Below are positions 34,148 through 44,689 of a stretch of 64,000 nt of DNA, one piece after another (positions within the stretch are counted from its first letter, which is position 1; each line of letters starts with the position of its first letter). A model generated the notes under the pieces. That model was given only the letters and a program-made list of their open reading frames with translations. It ran no database searches and was not told the DNA's origin. Position numbers and translations under genes: made by a program. Source of the stretch: Sphingobacterium endophyticum (GTDB lineage: Bacteria > Bacteroidota > Bacteroidia > Sphingobacteriales > Sphingobacteriaceae); assembly GCF_009733535.1 (NCBI RefSeq), contig NZ_SMMI01000003.1, positions 310,001 through 374,000 of the forward strand, read 5' to 3'.

Positions 34148-36574
34148 TTATTTTTTATTTTTTACATATTTTTCCAACCATTGATGCTGCTCCCAAAAAG
34201 TATGCAATACCCCTTCTCTACTTCTGTAGCCATGGAATTCCTTAGGTAGTAGAACCAATCTGACGATACCGCCATGTCCTTTGACAGCCGCATAGAGGCG
34301 TTCACTTTGGATGGGAAAAGTACCGGAATTTTCATCATCCATACCATGAGTCATTAGCAAAGGTCTTTTGATCTGTGGTGCATAAGTGAATGGAGACATC
34401 GCGTCGTAGGTATCTTTTGCTTCCCAATAAGTTCTCGCTTCACCTTGAAAACCAAAGGGGGTCAAGGTTCTGTTATATGCCCCACTTCGTGCGATACCAG
34501 CGGCAAACAAGTCAGTATGCGCCAATAGGTTGGCTGTCATAAATGCTCCATAAGAATGTCCTCCAACGCCAATTCTATTTCTATCAGCAACCCCCAAATC
34601 AACCACATAATCAATCAATGCACTTGCATTGTCCTTAATCTGCTCGATAAAAGTATCATTAGGTTCTGATGTTCCTTCTCCAACAATTGGCATGTCAGCT
34701 TGATCGATGACCGCATATCCTTGAGTAACCCAAAATACCGGTGATCGAAAAGCTAATCTTGGAAATCGATTCGGTGATCCCTTTACTTGGCCTGCAGCTT
34801 CCTTCGTCTTGAATTCACGAGGATATGCCCAAACCAATACCGGTAATGGTGCATCTCCTTTTTTGAAACCTTCAGGAACATACAACACCCCTGATAATGT
34901 CAAGCCATCTTTTCGAGGATAGGATAATAAGGTTTTTTGAACATTAGCAATGCTTGGGTAAGGATCTGTAAAGGATGTAATCTGTGACTCCTTCTTATTC
35001 TTGAGGTTGATAGCGAAAACATTAGGAGCATCTTTAGCAGATTCCCTAGAAACATACACTACCCCAGTATTATTAAAAAACACTGGTTCTTCGTAGAATC
35101 CTCTTTTTGATTTATATAAGGTATCCTGTTTTCCATTTTCCACATTCCATTTCATCACAAATGGTCGGTCACCTTCTGCGGAAGCGCCAAGACCTTGGGT
35201 AAAAACAGAGCCTTTTCCATCGGTTAACAATAAACCTTTTGCATTCTTGATAAAGGTTCCTGGATCAGTATAAGTATCTTCTGATTTTCGAGTAGAAAGT
35301 ACCTTGGCGACTTGATTGGTTTTAGAATTTAACAAGGTTAATTTCGAAGATCTGTCCTTACGCCAATTTTCAGCAACAATAGCGATTCCATCTCCCCATT
35401 GAACGCCTCTTACTCTATAGTTAGCAGAATAAATTTTAGTAGAACCTGATAGATCAAAAGGTGCATGCAATTCAAAAAGCTCATCTCTGATCTCAGATTT
35501 GGTATTTGGATTTCCTTTATCAAAAGCTTGAACATATATTAATGAAGCATCTTTATCTTTTCTCCATTCAAAATCTCTTGGTCCCTCTAAGACAGCATCA
35601 AAACTGATAGGAAGGTTATCTGCCAATGGAACAGTATAAATATCTTTAACTTTTGAACCAGATGCTGAATATACTGCAACCTCTACTGGGAATAAATAAA
35701 TGGGAACCAAATAGGAATATGGTTTTACCACCTTTTCTGTTAAAATGTATTTCCCATCTGGGGAATAGGATACTGATTTAAATATACCCTTTATTCCAAT
35801 AGGTTTTGCATTACCTTGAAGGTCAACCTGAACCAGATCAGAGGATAGGTAATATTCCATTAAGCTTTCATCATAGGCATTTGCCAATAAATTCTGATAG
35901 GTTCTACTTGGAGTGATACCGCCAAGGTTTTCCTGAACTACGGGACCTGTAGGAACTGGATTCTGAACGGGCACATCGCCGCGGTTTGAAATTACCTGTT
36001 GAGCCAACAAGGCTGTTCCATCAGCATTCCATTGAAAAGTACTGCCATAGGTATCATTCACTTTACTAAGAACTTTCTTGGCTGTTTTTGTATTCAAATC
36101 TGCAATCCATAGTTCGGTATCCTGCAAAGACTTATTTAAGAAGGCAAATATCCCAGGCTTTGAAGACCATTTAACATCAGCAATCTGCAAATCCTGCGGT
36201 AAACCGTTGATATTAAAATCAGAATTCTTGCTAAGGTCTCGAACCTTAATTCCTTTATAAGTGCCTAAATTTTCAGCAACTGTAGTATTTGTCACAGGGT
36301 TGATCCTCAACCCTGCTATACCCAAAACGGGTTGAGATGCCTGAATGATGGTCTGGAATCCTGGAACATCCAATACTAACATATATTTCCCATCAGGGCT
36401 GAATTGTTCAACAGGAATCTGTGGAGCATCCACTAAATCCACAATCGATTTTGGTGGAAGTTGATAGTTAATGGCTTGTTGAGCAAATCCTAGGCTACTA
36501 CTTGTCAAGAAAGCAATAAAAAGGCTTGCTTTCAAATAATTTTGGTTAGTTTTTTTTATAGAAATCATCAGCAT
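34148..36574 (-). CDS. Secreted S9 family prolyl oligopeptidase-like peptidase
   Basis: 808 residues. Signal peptide about 1-32 (ending LGFAQQ), an N-terminal beta-propeller (about 45-540), then the alpha/beta-hydrolase domain with nucleophile Ser in GGHSYGAF (S674), Asp in HGMDDENS and His in EFHGYRS. This is the exported S9 type that cleaves short peptides, often after proline or as dipeptides. It overlaps the S10 gene by 29 bases, so the two are coupled. Start could be residue 1 or the Met at residue 3. Confidence 0.92.
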   Translation of the reverse strand: MLMISIKKTNQNYLKASLFIAFLTSSSLGFAQQAINYQLPPKSIVDLVDAPQIPVEQFSPDGKYMLVLDVPGFQTIIQASQPVLGIAGLRINPVTNTTVAENLGTYKGIKVRDLSKNSDFNINGLPQDLQIADVKWSSKPGIFAFLNKSLQDTELWIADLNTKTAKKVLSKVNDTYGSTFQWNADGTALLAQQVISNRGDVPVQNPVPTGPVVQENLGGITPSRTYQNLLANAYDESLMEYYLSSDLVQVDLQGNAKPIGIKGIFKSVSYSPDGKYILTEKVVKPYSYLVPIYLFPVEVAVYSASGSKVKDIYTVPLADNLPISFDAVLEGPRDFEWRKDKDASLIYVQAFDKGNPNTKSEIRDELFELHAPFDLSGSTKIYSANYRVRGVQWGDGIAIVAENWRKDRSSKLTLLNSKTNQVAKVLSTRKSEDTYTDPGTFIKNAKGLLLTDGKGSVFTQGLGASAEGDRPFVMKWNVENGKQDTLYKSKRGFYEEPVFFNNTGVVYVSRESAKDAPNVFAINLKNKKESQITSFTDPYPSIANVQKTLLSYPRKDGLTLSGVLYVPEGFKKGDAPLPVLVWAYPREFKTKEAAGQVKGSPNRFPRLAFRSPVFWVTQGYAVIDQADMPIVGEGTSEPNDTFIEQIKDNASALIDYVVDLGVADRNRIGVGGHSYGAFMTANLLAHTDLFAAGIARSGAYNRTLTPFGFQGEARTYWEAKDTYDAMSPFTYAPQIKRPLLMTHGMDDENSGTFPIQSERLYAAVKGHGGIVRLVLLPKEFHGYRSREGVLHTFWEQHQWLEKYVKNKK

Positions 36575-38099
36575 CTTTATTTAATTGTACCATACAATCT
36601 TTCGGCATATAAACCATATGCCCGGCTTCATAATAAGTAAAGGAAATTTTTTCCTTTTGTTCCGGTCTCAAATTCATGTGCTTCATTACATATTCAGCAG
36701 CATGATAAGGAGTGGCTAAATCATAGTAACCACCAATAACCCAAACCTTTAAGTCTGGATTCTTTGCCATTGCCTGTCTCAATAATTCTGAAGCATTCAA
36801 GTATTTATTTTGAACATTATTATAATTCCAAGGAGAAACAGCGCCGGAGAAATCATATGGTAATTCATTTTTAAATTTAAGTTCCGTCCTAATATAATGA
36901 TTCATTGCGGAAGAAAATGTTCCCGCTGTCTTTCCCGCAGGATCAAATTCAAATCGATCTGATGCATCATCATAATCACGACCTATCGATCGACTGTCTA
37001 AGCGACCAACCGTCAGACCTTCGTCTCTTCTTAATTCCTTACAGAATTTATGGATATTGATTCTCAAATTAGTTTCTTTTATATAGGCTTTACTTAATCC
37101 TGTATAACGAGCTAATTTGGTGGCAATCTGTTCATACTCTTGCTCTGTCAGATCAGTTCCCTTGTTCAGTGCCAGAATATATTCTGAATTGGCAAAATTT
37201 TCAACCTCGTCTAAGGTTGTCCTTAAATTATTTTGCAGACTAGGATCCAATTGCTTATGATAGAAGGCGGTTGCAGTGTAAGTAGGTAAAAAAAGATGAT
37301 ACGGTAAATCATTCCCAATTTCAAATCGGGCAGTCTGCATATTCAAAATTGAACTTAGCATAATGACACCATCAAAATACATGCTATATCTGTCCTGTAA
37401 ATATTGAACTAGGCCTGCTGCTCTCGGGGTACCATAACTTTCACCCATGATATATTTCTTGGAATTCCAGCGTTCATTTTTTGTAACATATAAACGGATA
37501 AAGTCCGCTACTGACTGAACATCTTCCACAAAACCATGAAATTGCTTTGGATCCTCTCCCTTTACAGCACGGCTATATCCTGTAGATATGGGATCAATAA
37601 AGACCAAATCACTTTTATCTAACCATGTCTCTGGATTATCTCCGTAGCTATACGGATAGACTGCATCACCCTCCTCGGTTAAGGTAGGCCTTTTAGGCCC
37701 CATAAAACCCATATTTACCCATACGGAAGCTGATCCAGGACCACCATTAAATGCAAAAGTAATGGGGCGATCTTTTTTATTGCTGGCGATATAAGCAATA
37801 AAGAATACATTTCCTTTTGGATTTCCATCTTCATCTTTCAATTGGATATATCCTGATTGGGCAGTGTACTCCAAACTTCCTGATCTTAGCTTAGCTACAT
37901 GCTTTGTTTCTACAACTTTAGGAATCAGGGCTGAATTTGAAGAAATAACCGAGCTGTCTAATTTTATGGTTTCTGTTGCTTTATTCTTACTGTATTGAGG
38001 TCCTCGTGGAATATTGGGCGCCAAACTTTGCGCCCAACCAGTAGAAAGGATCAACATGCATGCTAAGAAGCATATTGTTTTTAAATTTTTATAATTCAT
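36546..38099 (-). CDS. Secreted S10 family serine carboxypeptidase
   Basis: 517 residues, signal peptide 1-23 (ending GWAQ). Oxyanion and substrate region FNGGPGSASVW, nucleophile in MGESYGTPR (S221), late Asp in YYDLATP and His in EAGHMVYMP, the S10 triad order. Removes C-terminal residues from peptides, most likely in the periplasm. It follows susD after 12 bases and overlaps the S9 gene. Confidence 0.93.
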   Translation of the reverse strand: MNYKNLKTICFLACMLILSTGWAQSLAPNIPRGPQYSKNKATETIKLDSSVISSNSALIPKVVETKHVAKLRSGSLEYTAQSGYIQLKDEDGNPKGNVFFIAYIASNKKDRPITFAFNGGPGSASVWVNMGFMGPKRPTLTEEGDAVYPYSYGDNPETWLDKSDLVFIDPISTGYSRAVKGEDPKQFHGFVEDVQSVADFIRLYVTKNERWNSKKYIMGESYGTPRAAGLVQYLQDRYSMYFDGVIMLSSILNMQTARFEIGNDLPYHLFLPTYTATAFYHKQLDPSLQNNLRTTLDEVENFANSEYILALNKGTDLTEQEYEQIATKLARYTGLSKAYIKETNLRINIHKFCKELRRDEGLTVGRLDSRSIGRDYDDASDRFEFDPAGKTAGTFSSAMNHYIRTELKFKNELPYDFSGAVSPWNYNNVQNKYLNASELLRQAMAKNPDLKVWVIGGYYDLATPYHAAEYVMKHMNLRPEQKEKISFTYYEAGHMVYMPKDCMVQLNKDADDFYKKN

Positions 38100-38111
38100 G
38101 AATAAGTCCTA

Positions 38112-39623
38112 TTAATTGTTTTCCATTAAATTGTTCAATATCAGTTCGTTGCTAGGGATGGGCAAAATATAAGCGGGATCATCTGTTGGAACTGCAGCAA
38201 TTGCATGTTGTGATTTTGCGGGAATGGTTAATCCTAAACGCATGATATCACCATTACGAATTCCCTCACCGACGAATTCAATTCTGCGCTCTTCTATGAT
38301 TCTGTTTAAATAAGCATTGACATTGGCAAAGGATGAGGCACTCAAAGAAGAGCCTTGATTGGATCGACCGTATACAGCGTTCAAAAAAGCCAATGAACGA
38401 GCATCGACTGTATTAGTTGTTCTAGCTAAAGCCTCAGATAAGTTCAATAAAACTTCGGAGTATCGAATTACCGGGGCATAATCGATATACGGTGATGCTT
38501 GGTTGAATTTTGTTAACCATGCCTTACCCGTTTTTGTTCCTATTTTGGTCAGGCTTTTTCTCGCATCAGAATCTACCCATAATGGGGAGGAATAAATTCC
38601 TTCCACTTTATTCAAAGAATACTCTCCCGCTCCATTACTGGTCGCAGTACCTCCATCACCCGTTCCAGGTAAATAATATCTAGACAGTGCAGAACCAGGA
38701 GCATCATTGTTTGTAAAAGGCATAGAGAATATAGACTCATTGCTCGAATAAGGGGATTTAAAGATGTCTGCGAAATTCGCTTCCAATTTATTTCCGACCC
38801 CTGAACTTGCTATGAATGGTGCTGTTGCCGGAACTAATTTATTAGCTTCTGTTACGACTTTTGCATAGTCACGCATACTCAGGTAAACACGTGTTTTTAA
38901 AGCTATTGCGGAGTTTTTATGAGCTCTTGTTGTGTTTAGGAATGCTGATGAATAATTGCTTGGCAGATTCTGCTCTGCAAAATCTAAATCCGCCAATACT
39001 TGCTTATAGGTATCTGCAACGGAACTTCTTGCTAAGTCATAATTACCGGGACCTGTATTACCTGTAAGCCGCAATGGCAGTCCAGGCTTGCTTCCATTCC
39101 CATCCCAATATGGTCTAGCATAAAATTGCAATAGATAATAATAAGTCATACCACGTATGAGTCTTGCTTCGGCGCGATAGTTATTGGCTACGGCGGCATC
39201 TAAAACCGCATCTCCACCATTATCCATATTGTCGAGAAAAACATTGATCTTATTAATGGATGCATATAAGGCCACCCAGATATCATTAACATCGGTTGTT
39301 GTAGTCTGTGGCAACATAGAATACATGGTAGAACCAGTTGCTGCATTCATATTGCTACAGTGGAATTCTCCTGTACGAACGTCAGAAATGATGGTATACC
39401 AACTGCCTAAATAACTGGTGGTTTTCATACTTGCATATAGGCCATTTACTTGGCTTAATATACGTTCTGGGGTACTAAATGCTGTAACATCTGTGATCAG
39501 TGTTTTGGGTTGAGGATTTAACCATTCCTCTTTTTTGCAACTGCTAAACAATAATGTTAATCCGGTTGCACATAATATAATCGATTTACTTGATTTCATT
39601 TTTCTAAGATTATTGTTTGCCAT
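38112..39623 (-). CDS. RagB/SusD family nutrient-binding outer membrane lipoprotein
   Basis: 503 residues. Lipoprotein signal with LLFSSC lipobox (cysteine about residue 29). The SusD-type helical repeat scaffold (AEARLIRGMTYYYLLQFYARP) and the C-terminal RIIEERRIEFVGEGIRNGD motif are present. It caps the SusC barrel and captures ligand on the cell surface. The ATG shares a base with the susC stop (TAATG), so translation is coupled. Three peptidase genes follow directly, pointing to a peptide or protein ligand. Confidence 0.93.
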   Translation of the reverse strand: MANNNLRKMKSSKSIILCATGLTLLFSSCKKEEWLNPQPKTLITDVTAFSTPERILSQVNGLYASMKTTSYLGSWYTIISDVRTGEFHCSNMNAATGSTMYSMLPQTTTTDVNDIWVALYASINKINVFLDNMDNGGDAVLDAAVANNYRAEARLIRGMTYYYLLQFYARPYWDGNGSKPGLPLRLTGNTGPGNYDLARSSVADTYKQVLADLDFAEQNLPSNYSSAFLNTTRAHKNSAIALKTRVYLSMRDYAKVVTEANKLVPATAPFIASSGVGNKLEANFADIFKSPYSSNESIFSMPFTNNDAPGSALSRYYLPGTGDGGTATSNGAGEYSLNKVEGIYSSPLWVDSDARKSLTKIGTKTGKAWLTKFNQASPYIDYAPVIRYSEVLLNLSEALARTTNTVDARSLAFLNAVYGRSNQGSSLSASSFANVNAYLNRIIEERRIEFVGEGIRNGDIMRLGLTIPAKSQHAIAAVPTDDPAYILPIPSNELILNNLMENN

Positions 39624-42600
39624 TAAAATCCAACATTAAGTCCAAAAGTGAATGTTCTCGCATTCGGTGCCTGGTTCTTGTCCACTCCTTGTCTAATTGC
39701 ATTATTTCCATTCGTGGTCACATCTGGATCATAACCTGTATATTTTGTCCATAGGGCTAAGTTTTGTCCACTGACATAAACGCGAATGTTGCTCAATTTC
39801 ATTTTACTTACTACTGTACTTGGAAGGGTGTAAGAAAGCATTACATTCTTTAAGCGTAAATAATCTGTTGAAGAAATATTATGGGTCAAAGGAAGGGTAT
39901 TACCATTGGAAACATTATCATTATTTACAACACGAGGAATATCTGTTTGATCTCCTGGATTTTGCCATCTGCGCATCAAGTCAACAGAGTTATTCCAAAA
40001 ACGTAAATCACGCATGGTGCCTCTGTTTCCATTCATCATATATCCTCCCAATTGATAAGTTAATAGAACTGTCAAATCAACCCCTTTATAATTGAAGGTA
40101 TTTGACCAACCCCCAAACAATTTTGCTGCAGTTGGTTTGTAAGGTTTGGCATCATCTGCAGGAGTGATTGCTCTGGCACGTGTTCCGTCCTCATATTCCC
40201 ACTGATATTTCACATCATTCTTTCCGGTAATACTCTGTTGATAAAACACCTTCTTCCCATCACCATCAATAAAAATTCGACGGCCAGTTTCTGGATCAAC
40301 ACCGCGGTCTCGATGGCATAAAGCATACCTGCTGACTCGCCGGGTAATGTTATTGTCATCCCATCTAAAGTTCCAGAAATAATGCTCGGCACGCCATTGG
40401 CAAGAGTTACAACTTCATTATGGTTTGTTGTCAAGTTAAATGAGCTATTCCAGCCGAAATTTTCCTTTTTAATCGGAGCACCGCTTAAAGTGAATTCCAA
40501 ACCACTATTAAACATTTCTCCAACGTTTTGAAGGATACTATTGGCGGTACCGTTTGGAACTCCTGCAGATGGAGGCAAAGGGACTGCAAAGATTAACCCA
40601 TCAATGGAATTCTTGTAATAGCCAATCTCACCGGTGATTGCAGAATTAAATAAAGCAAAATCAACACCTACATCAAATTTCTTACTTGTTTCCCATTTTA
40701 AATCTGGGTTGCCTGTTACCGAATAAGTTAATCCTGGCTGGCCGCCATATAAAATAGCAGAATACGTATTGATGGCGCCGAAATCACTTAAACCACCAAC
40801 ATTTCCAACCTTACCAAAACTGCTTCGCAATTTGAAAGCATTAATTTTTTGTCCTAATGAGCTTGAAGACCAGAATGATTCTTTCGCTAAATCCCATCCT
40901 CCAGATATTCCCCAGAAAACACCTTTCTTGTTGTTTAATCCTAAGGCTGAATATTCATCCTGTCTTAGGTTTGCGGTAAAGAAATATTTCTTTTCATAAT
41001 CATATTGGAATCGGGAGAACAGAGAAAATAAGTAATTATTTATTTCTTGATTGTCCGTCCTATAGTCGAAGACATTCTGCCAACCTCCTTGAATATTCGA
41101 ATAGTAAGGATCTGTTTGTCCGGTACGTTCCAATCCAAACATTGATCCGGTTGTGCGTTGCTGCTCCTGTCCTAATAATAAGTTAAAGCTGTGCTTATCA
41201 TAATTTTTGTCCATAGTCAAGGTATTGGTCCATACCCATCTTTGACGTTTAGAGCTAACACTGCTCGCGGAGCCATTGCTACCTAAGCCCTCTCCTGTTA
41301 TTGGAGAAGAATAATTATTATAATCAACATTACGATAATCGATACCATAAACTGATTTATAGGTAATCCAGCTCAATGGTTTAATCTGAACATAGGCATT
41401 GGACTGAACATTATTACCGGTATTGTTGGAATAATTATTCAATAAAGAAATTACGGGGTTATAAAATCCTAAACGAGATTGATTTAAATGCCCGGTATTA
41501 TCCATCAACCCTAAAAATCCATTGGAGGTAACATTAAAGGATCCATCATTATTATATGGGCCAATAATAGGGGCTGAAATCAAAGCAATACGAGCCATTG
41601 CTCCAGAGGATGATGAAGACTGAAAGCCACCACTACCACCAGATGCAGTCGCCATAGCAGCCAAGTTATTTTCATTCACATAGTTCAATTTAACTCCTAA
41701 TTTCAACCAATCCGTAGTGGTATTATCAATATTGAACATTGCTGATTTTCTATTGAATCCATTTTTCTGGAAGATACCTTGTTGATCGGTATAAGCAGCA
41801 GAGCCATAATAGGTTGTTTTTTCCGTAGCACCAGAAATATTGATGTTATGGCTATGGGAGGTTCCAGTTTGATAGATATAATCGTACCAACGAGTGTCAA
41901 TGGTATTACCATTTGCATCCTTACTCAATCCGTAATAGTTGGTGTTTTCATTGTAGGTACCATCATTCATTAAAGCTTCATTTTTGATTTCCACATATTG
42001 AGAAGCATTTAATAATTCTGGAAGTCTGTTTGCAGTGGTGTATCCTAACCAGCCTTCATAATTAACTTTAGCATTTCCACGTTTTCCTTTTTTTGTGGTG
42101 ATAAAAACTACACCATTTGCTGCACGAGAACCATAAATACTTGTCGCGGCAGCATCTTTTGCGATATCGATACTTTCGATATCAGCGGGATTAATTGCCG
42201 AAAGAGGGTTAGCTGCTGCATAACTTGGTCCGGAATCATCGTTATCATTGAACGCAGGAACTCCATCGATGACAACTAGAGGATAGGTACTTAAGGATAA
42301 TGAATTTGTACCTCTGATTTTGAAAACTGGGGCTTGATTTAATACCCCCGCACTAGTATTTACCTGAACGCCGGATGAACGTCCTGCCAATGAGGCATCA
42401 AAACTTTGCACCGGTAAATTGGCAACTTCATCACCTTTTAAGGAAGTTAAACTTCCAGTAGTTTCTTTACGGCTTTGGGTACCATAACCAATTACCACTA
42501 CTTCATCCAACTCTTCATTGGATTCGGAAAGCGTTAAGTTTATGGGATTGGAATTTAATACCAGATGTTCAATAGGCTGATATCCCATTGAAGTAATAAC

Positions 42601-42894
42601 TAAAACACTATTACGAGGTACTTTTAAAGTAAAATTTCCTGTAGAATTTGTGGATGTACTAATACTCTTTCCTTTCACAGTAATAGAGACTCCTGCAACA
42701 GGGCTACCATTCTTATTAACGATTCTTCCATTAATTTCAATTTCTTCTTGATAAGAAATTGAGTTTCCATATTCTTCCGCAAATATAGTATTAGGAAAAC
42801 TTAAGAGTGAAAGGCAGGTAAAGCCAATAAGGGACCATCTGCTTGTAAAAAACAGAGGTTTTGCCCAAGGATTTGGACAGTTAGATTGTTTCAT
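39623..42894 (-). pseudogene. SusC/RagA family TonB-linked outer membrane protein, interrupted by a one-base frameshift
   Basis: The N-terminal piece from the ATG at 42894 has a signal region, a carboxypeptidase-like domain (EINGRIVNKNGSPVAGVSIT), the SusC box VVVIGYGTQ, a plug and most of the barrel. Its frame loses sense after GMLYAIET near 40306 and ends at 40210. The other frame then continues with RGVDPETGRR-type sequence to a proper barrel end (FTFGLNVGF) at 39623. One missing base around 40303-40306 (ACCGCGG where ACCxGCGG is expected) explains it. The full protein would be about 1,090 residues. A sequencing error cannot be excluded. The TTG at 42903 is an unlikely start. Confidence 0.85.
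40303..40306 (-). other. Frameshift position in susC
   Basis: Read on the minus strand, ATC GAG ACC is followed by GCGGTGTTGATCCAGAAAC. Inserting one base before GCGG restores GVDPETGRR, a segment conserved in SusC proteins. Confidence 0.8.
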
Positions 42895-43138
42895 AAATTT
42901 CAATTTAGGGTAGGTAATATTCTTTAAATTAATTCATTTTTCGAACAACCTATCAGGAAGGTGGTCTTTTCATATATAGTATTTTTTAATTTAGGTTCTC
43001 CAATATTAAATACTAAATGAAAAAATAACAACAGAAAGTTAAAATAAATATGATTTTTTCTGTAAAGATACTTTTACAAAAAACTTTCCAAAAGAATTAA
43101 ACGTCATTTTTACAATACTAATTAGTTTTAGCAATAAA

Positions 43139-43585
43139 TTAGTATGATTCTAGGATGGCGGTAATTGGCTGCCGTATGCGTGTTCTAACAGGTAATTTAT
43201 TCTTGACAGCGGGAGTCCATTTTGGTGATTTTTTCATTACCCGCAATGCTTCTTTAGCAAAAGCTGGACTAATTTTAGACTGATTTACTATTTCAAATTC
43301 ACAGACTTCCCCATCTTCACAAACGGTGAATTCAAGGATAGCAGTTTGTCTTAATCCATATTCCACATATTGAGTGCTATCCATTTCCATAATGGCATCA
43401 GCAATGTCCATATTTCTTTCCAGGAAGTTTTGCCAACCCCGTTGACCACCTTGAAACTGGGCTATAGCATCCACCTCTCGGACGATACTGCTATCTACCA
43501 TAGGCTTATCCTGTCCAATTGCGAACAGGGATATGGAAATAAAAATGCAAACCAGTAAAACCCTCATCACTAAATAATTATACAT
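43139..43585 (-). CDS. Secreted protein with TonB C-terminal-like domain
   Basis: 148 residues. Signal peptide in the first 25 residues (hydrophobic VLLVCIFISISLFA, then IGQD). The rest fits a TonB-C domain: TAILEFTVCEDGEVCEFEIVNQS, then a helix (SPAFAKEALRVMKKSPKWTPA) and a last strand. There is no long Pro-rich spanning region or transmembrane anchor kept after cleavage, so it is not a standard TonB. Alternative start at the Met at 43567. It follows the 326-aa gene by 37 bases, likely as one transcript. Confidence 0.8.
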   Translation of the reverse strand: MYNYLVMRVLLVCIFISISLFAIGQDKPMVDSSIVREVDAIAQFQGGQRGWQNFLERNMDIADAIMEMDSTQYVEYGLRQTAILEFTVCEDGEVCEFEIVNQSKISPAFAKEALRVMKKSPKWTPAVKNKLPVRTRIRQPITAILESY

Positions 43586-43622
43586 TACTAATTTACGAAT
43601 TATCGAGCAAGAAAATTAAAAA

Positions 43623-44603
43623 TTATCTCGGGAGTTCAATGTTTTCGAGGAAATTATGCTGTTCATCCAATATAAAAGACATGGGATGTTCTGGATTCTT
43701 TATGATTTCAAACAAGATAAATCCCCAGGGTTTCCAAAAACTTTCCAAAACCTGTCCATAGGTTTTGACTGTCCATTGATCAAATATGGGTTTCAATGTC
43801 CAATCATTTAAAGGCATAGGTTCAACATACACTTTCTCTCCGACTTCCATATAGGTATATTCCGGTAAGCGATTGAATAAATAAGCAGAATAGAAATAAC
43901 GGGCACATATTTCTTCAAACTGAATGGGATGAAGAATCTTTCCATCAACCTTTTTAAGTATATCTTCATGGTAAATTTCATGAACACCATTATCCTGTAA
44001 GGTGGCAATAATTGCAAAATCCTTCATTCGGAGTGAAAAAATCAGTGTGTTGATTTCATCCCGATACATAAAAGTTTCAGCTGTGCTATCTACTGGAAAT
44101 ACGGCAAAAGTGAAAGGATTTTTCTGCTCAAACTCCATTGGAACAATCAATGATTGCAGCATAAAATGAAGGTTTTTGAATTTCTGTACCAATGCTTGAG
44201 AAAAATTCAACTGCTCTCCAGAAATAAATGCCTGTCTTATCCCAACTTGTATCTCATTGAATACCACTCCATAAAGTATTTTGCTAACCCATTGAAATAG
44301 AGTTATCTGGTCTAAATTTTTGACGGCTGAATAACCCAATCCTACAGCATCCTCCACTTTTTTTTCCAGCTCTTCAAAAAGATCAGATACAGGTGTTGAA
44401 CATGGCAATTGCAATTGCTTATAGGTAACCATACTCTCATCCAACATTTTAAAAGGTTTATCCTCCAAATCAAAGGAACGCATCATCCATTGTGGAAATA
44501 CCTGTATTTTCTCGTTGTCTGAATTTAATGCTTTACCTGACAAGAAACATGTTTTGTTGTCGAAATGAAAATCTAAAAATGGATTGTAAAGTCTATTTGC
44601 CAT
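43623..44603 (-). CDS. Conserved protein of unknown function, 326 residues
   Basis: I do not recognise this family. Start taken as ATG at 44603, because a -7 promoter box occupies 44610-44617 and the longer GTG start would lie upstream of it. No signal peptide or membrane segment is seen. The first 50 residues hold a short Cys-containing hairpin-like stretch (NKTCFLSGKALN) and then a helical protein with conserved-looking aromatic blocks (ARYFYSAYLFNRLPEY, ESFWKPWGF). Codon use and length support a real gene. Lies upstream of the TonB-C-like gene. Confidence 0.7.
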   Translation of the reverse strand: MANRLYNPFLDFHFDNKTCFLSGKALNSDNEKIQVFPQWMMRSFDLEDKPFKMLDESMVTYKQLQLPCSTPVSDLFEELEKKVEDAVGLGYSAVKNLDQITLFQWVSKILYGVVFNEIQVGIRQAFISGEQLNFSQALVQKFKNLHFMLQSLIVPMEFEQKNPFTFAVFPVDSTAETFMYRDEINTLIFSLRMKDFAIIATLQDNGVHEIYHEDILKKVDGKILHPIQFEEICARYFYSAYLFNRLPEYTYMEVGEKVYVEPMPLNDWTLKPIFDQWTVKTYGQVLESFWKPWGFILFEIIKNPEHPMSFILDEQHNFLENIELPR

Positions 44604-44609
44604 ATGCTG

Positions 44610-44617
44610 CAAAGGTA
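44610..44617 (-). promoter_or_regulatory. -7 box directly before the 326-aa unknown gene
   Basis: TACCTTTG on the minus strand, ending 6 bases before the ATG at 44603. Transcription would start at or next to the start codon, suggesting a leaderless mRNA. Confidence 0.5.
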
Positions 44618-44689
44618 GCACAAATCAAATATTAGGAAAGCTATCGCAAGACAATTGACCGCAACATGACTTTATGAACAGTCATCAAA

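Noticed and set aside
42895..42903. TTG at 42903 as the susC start
   Set aside because: An ATG three codons later gives a normal signal peptide; the TTG adds only three residues.
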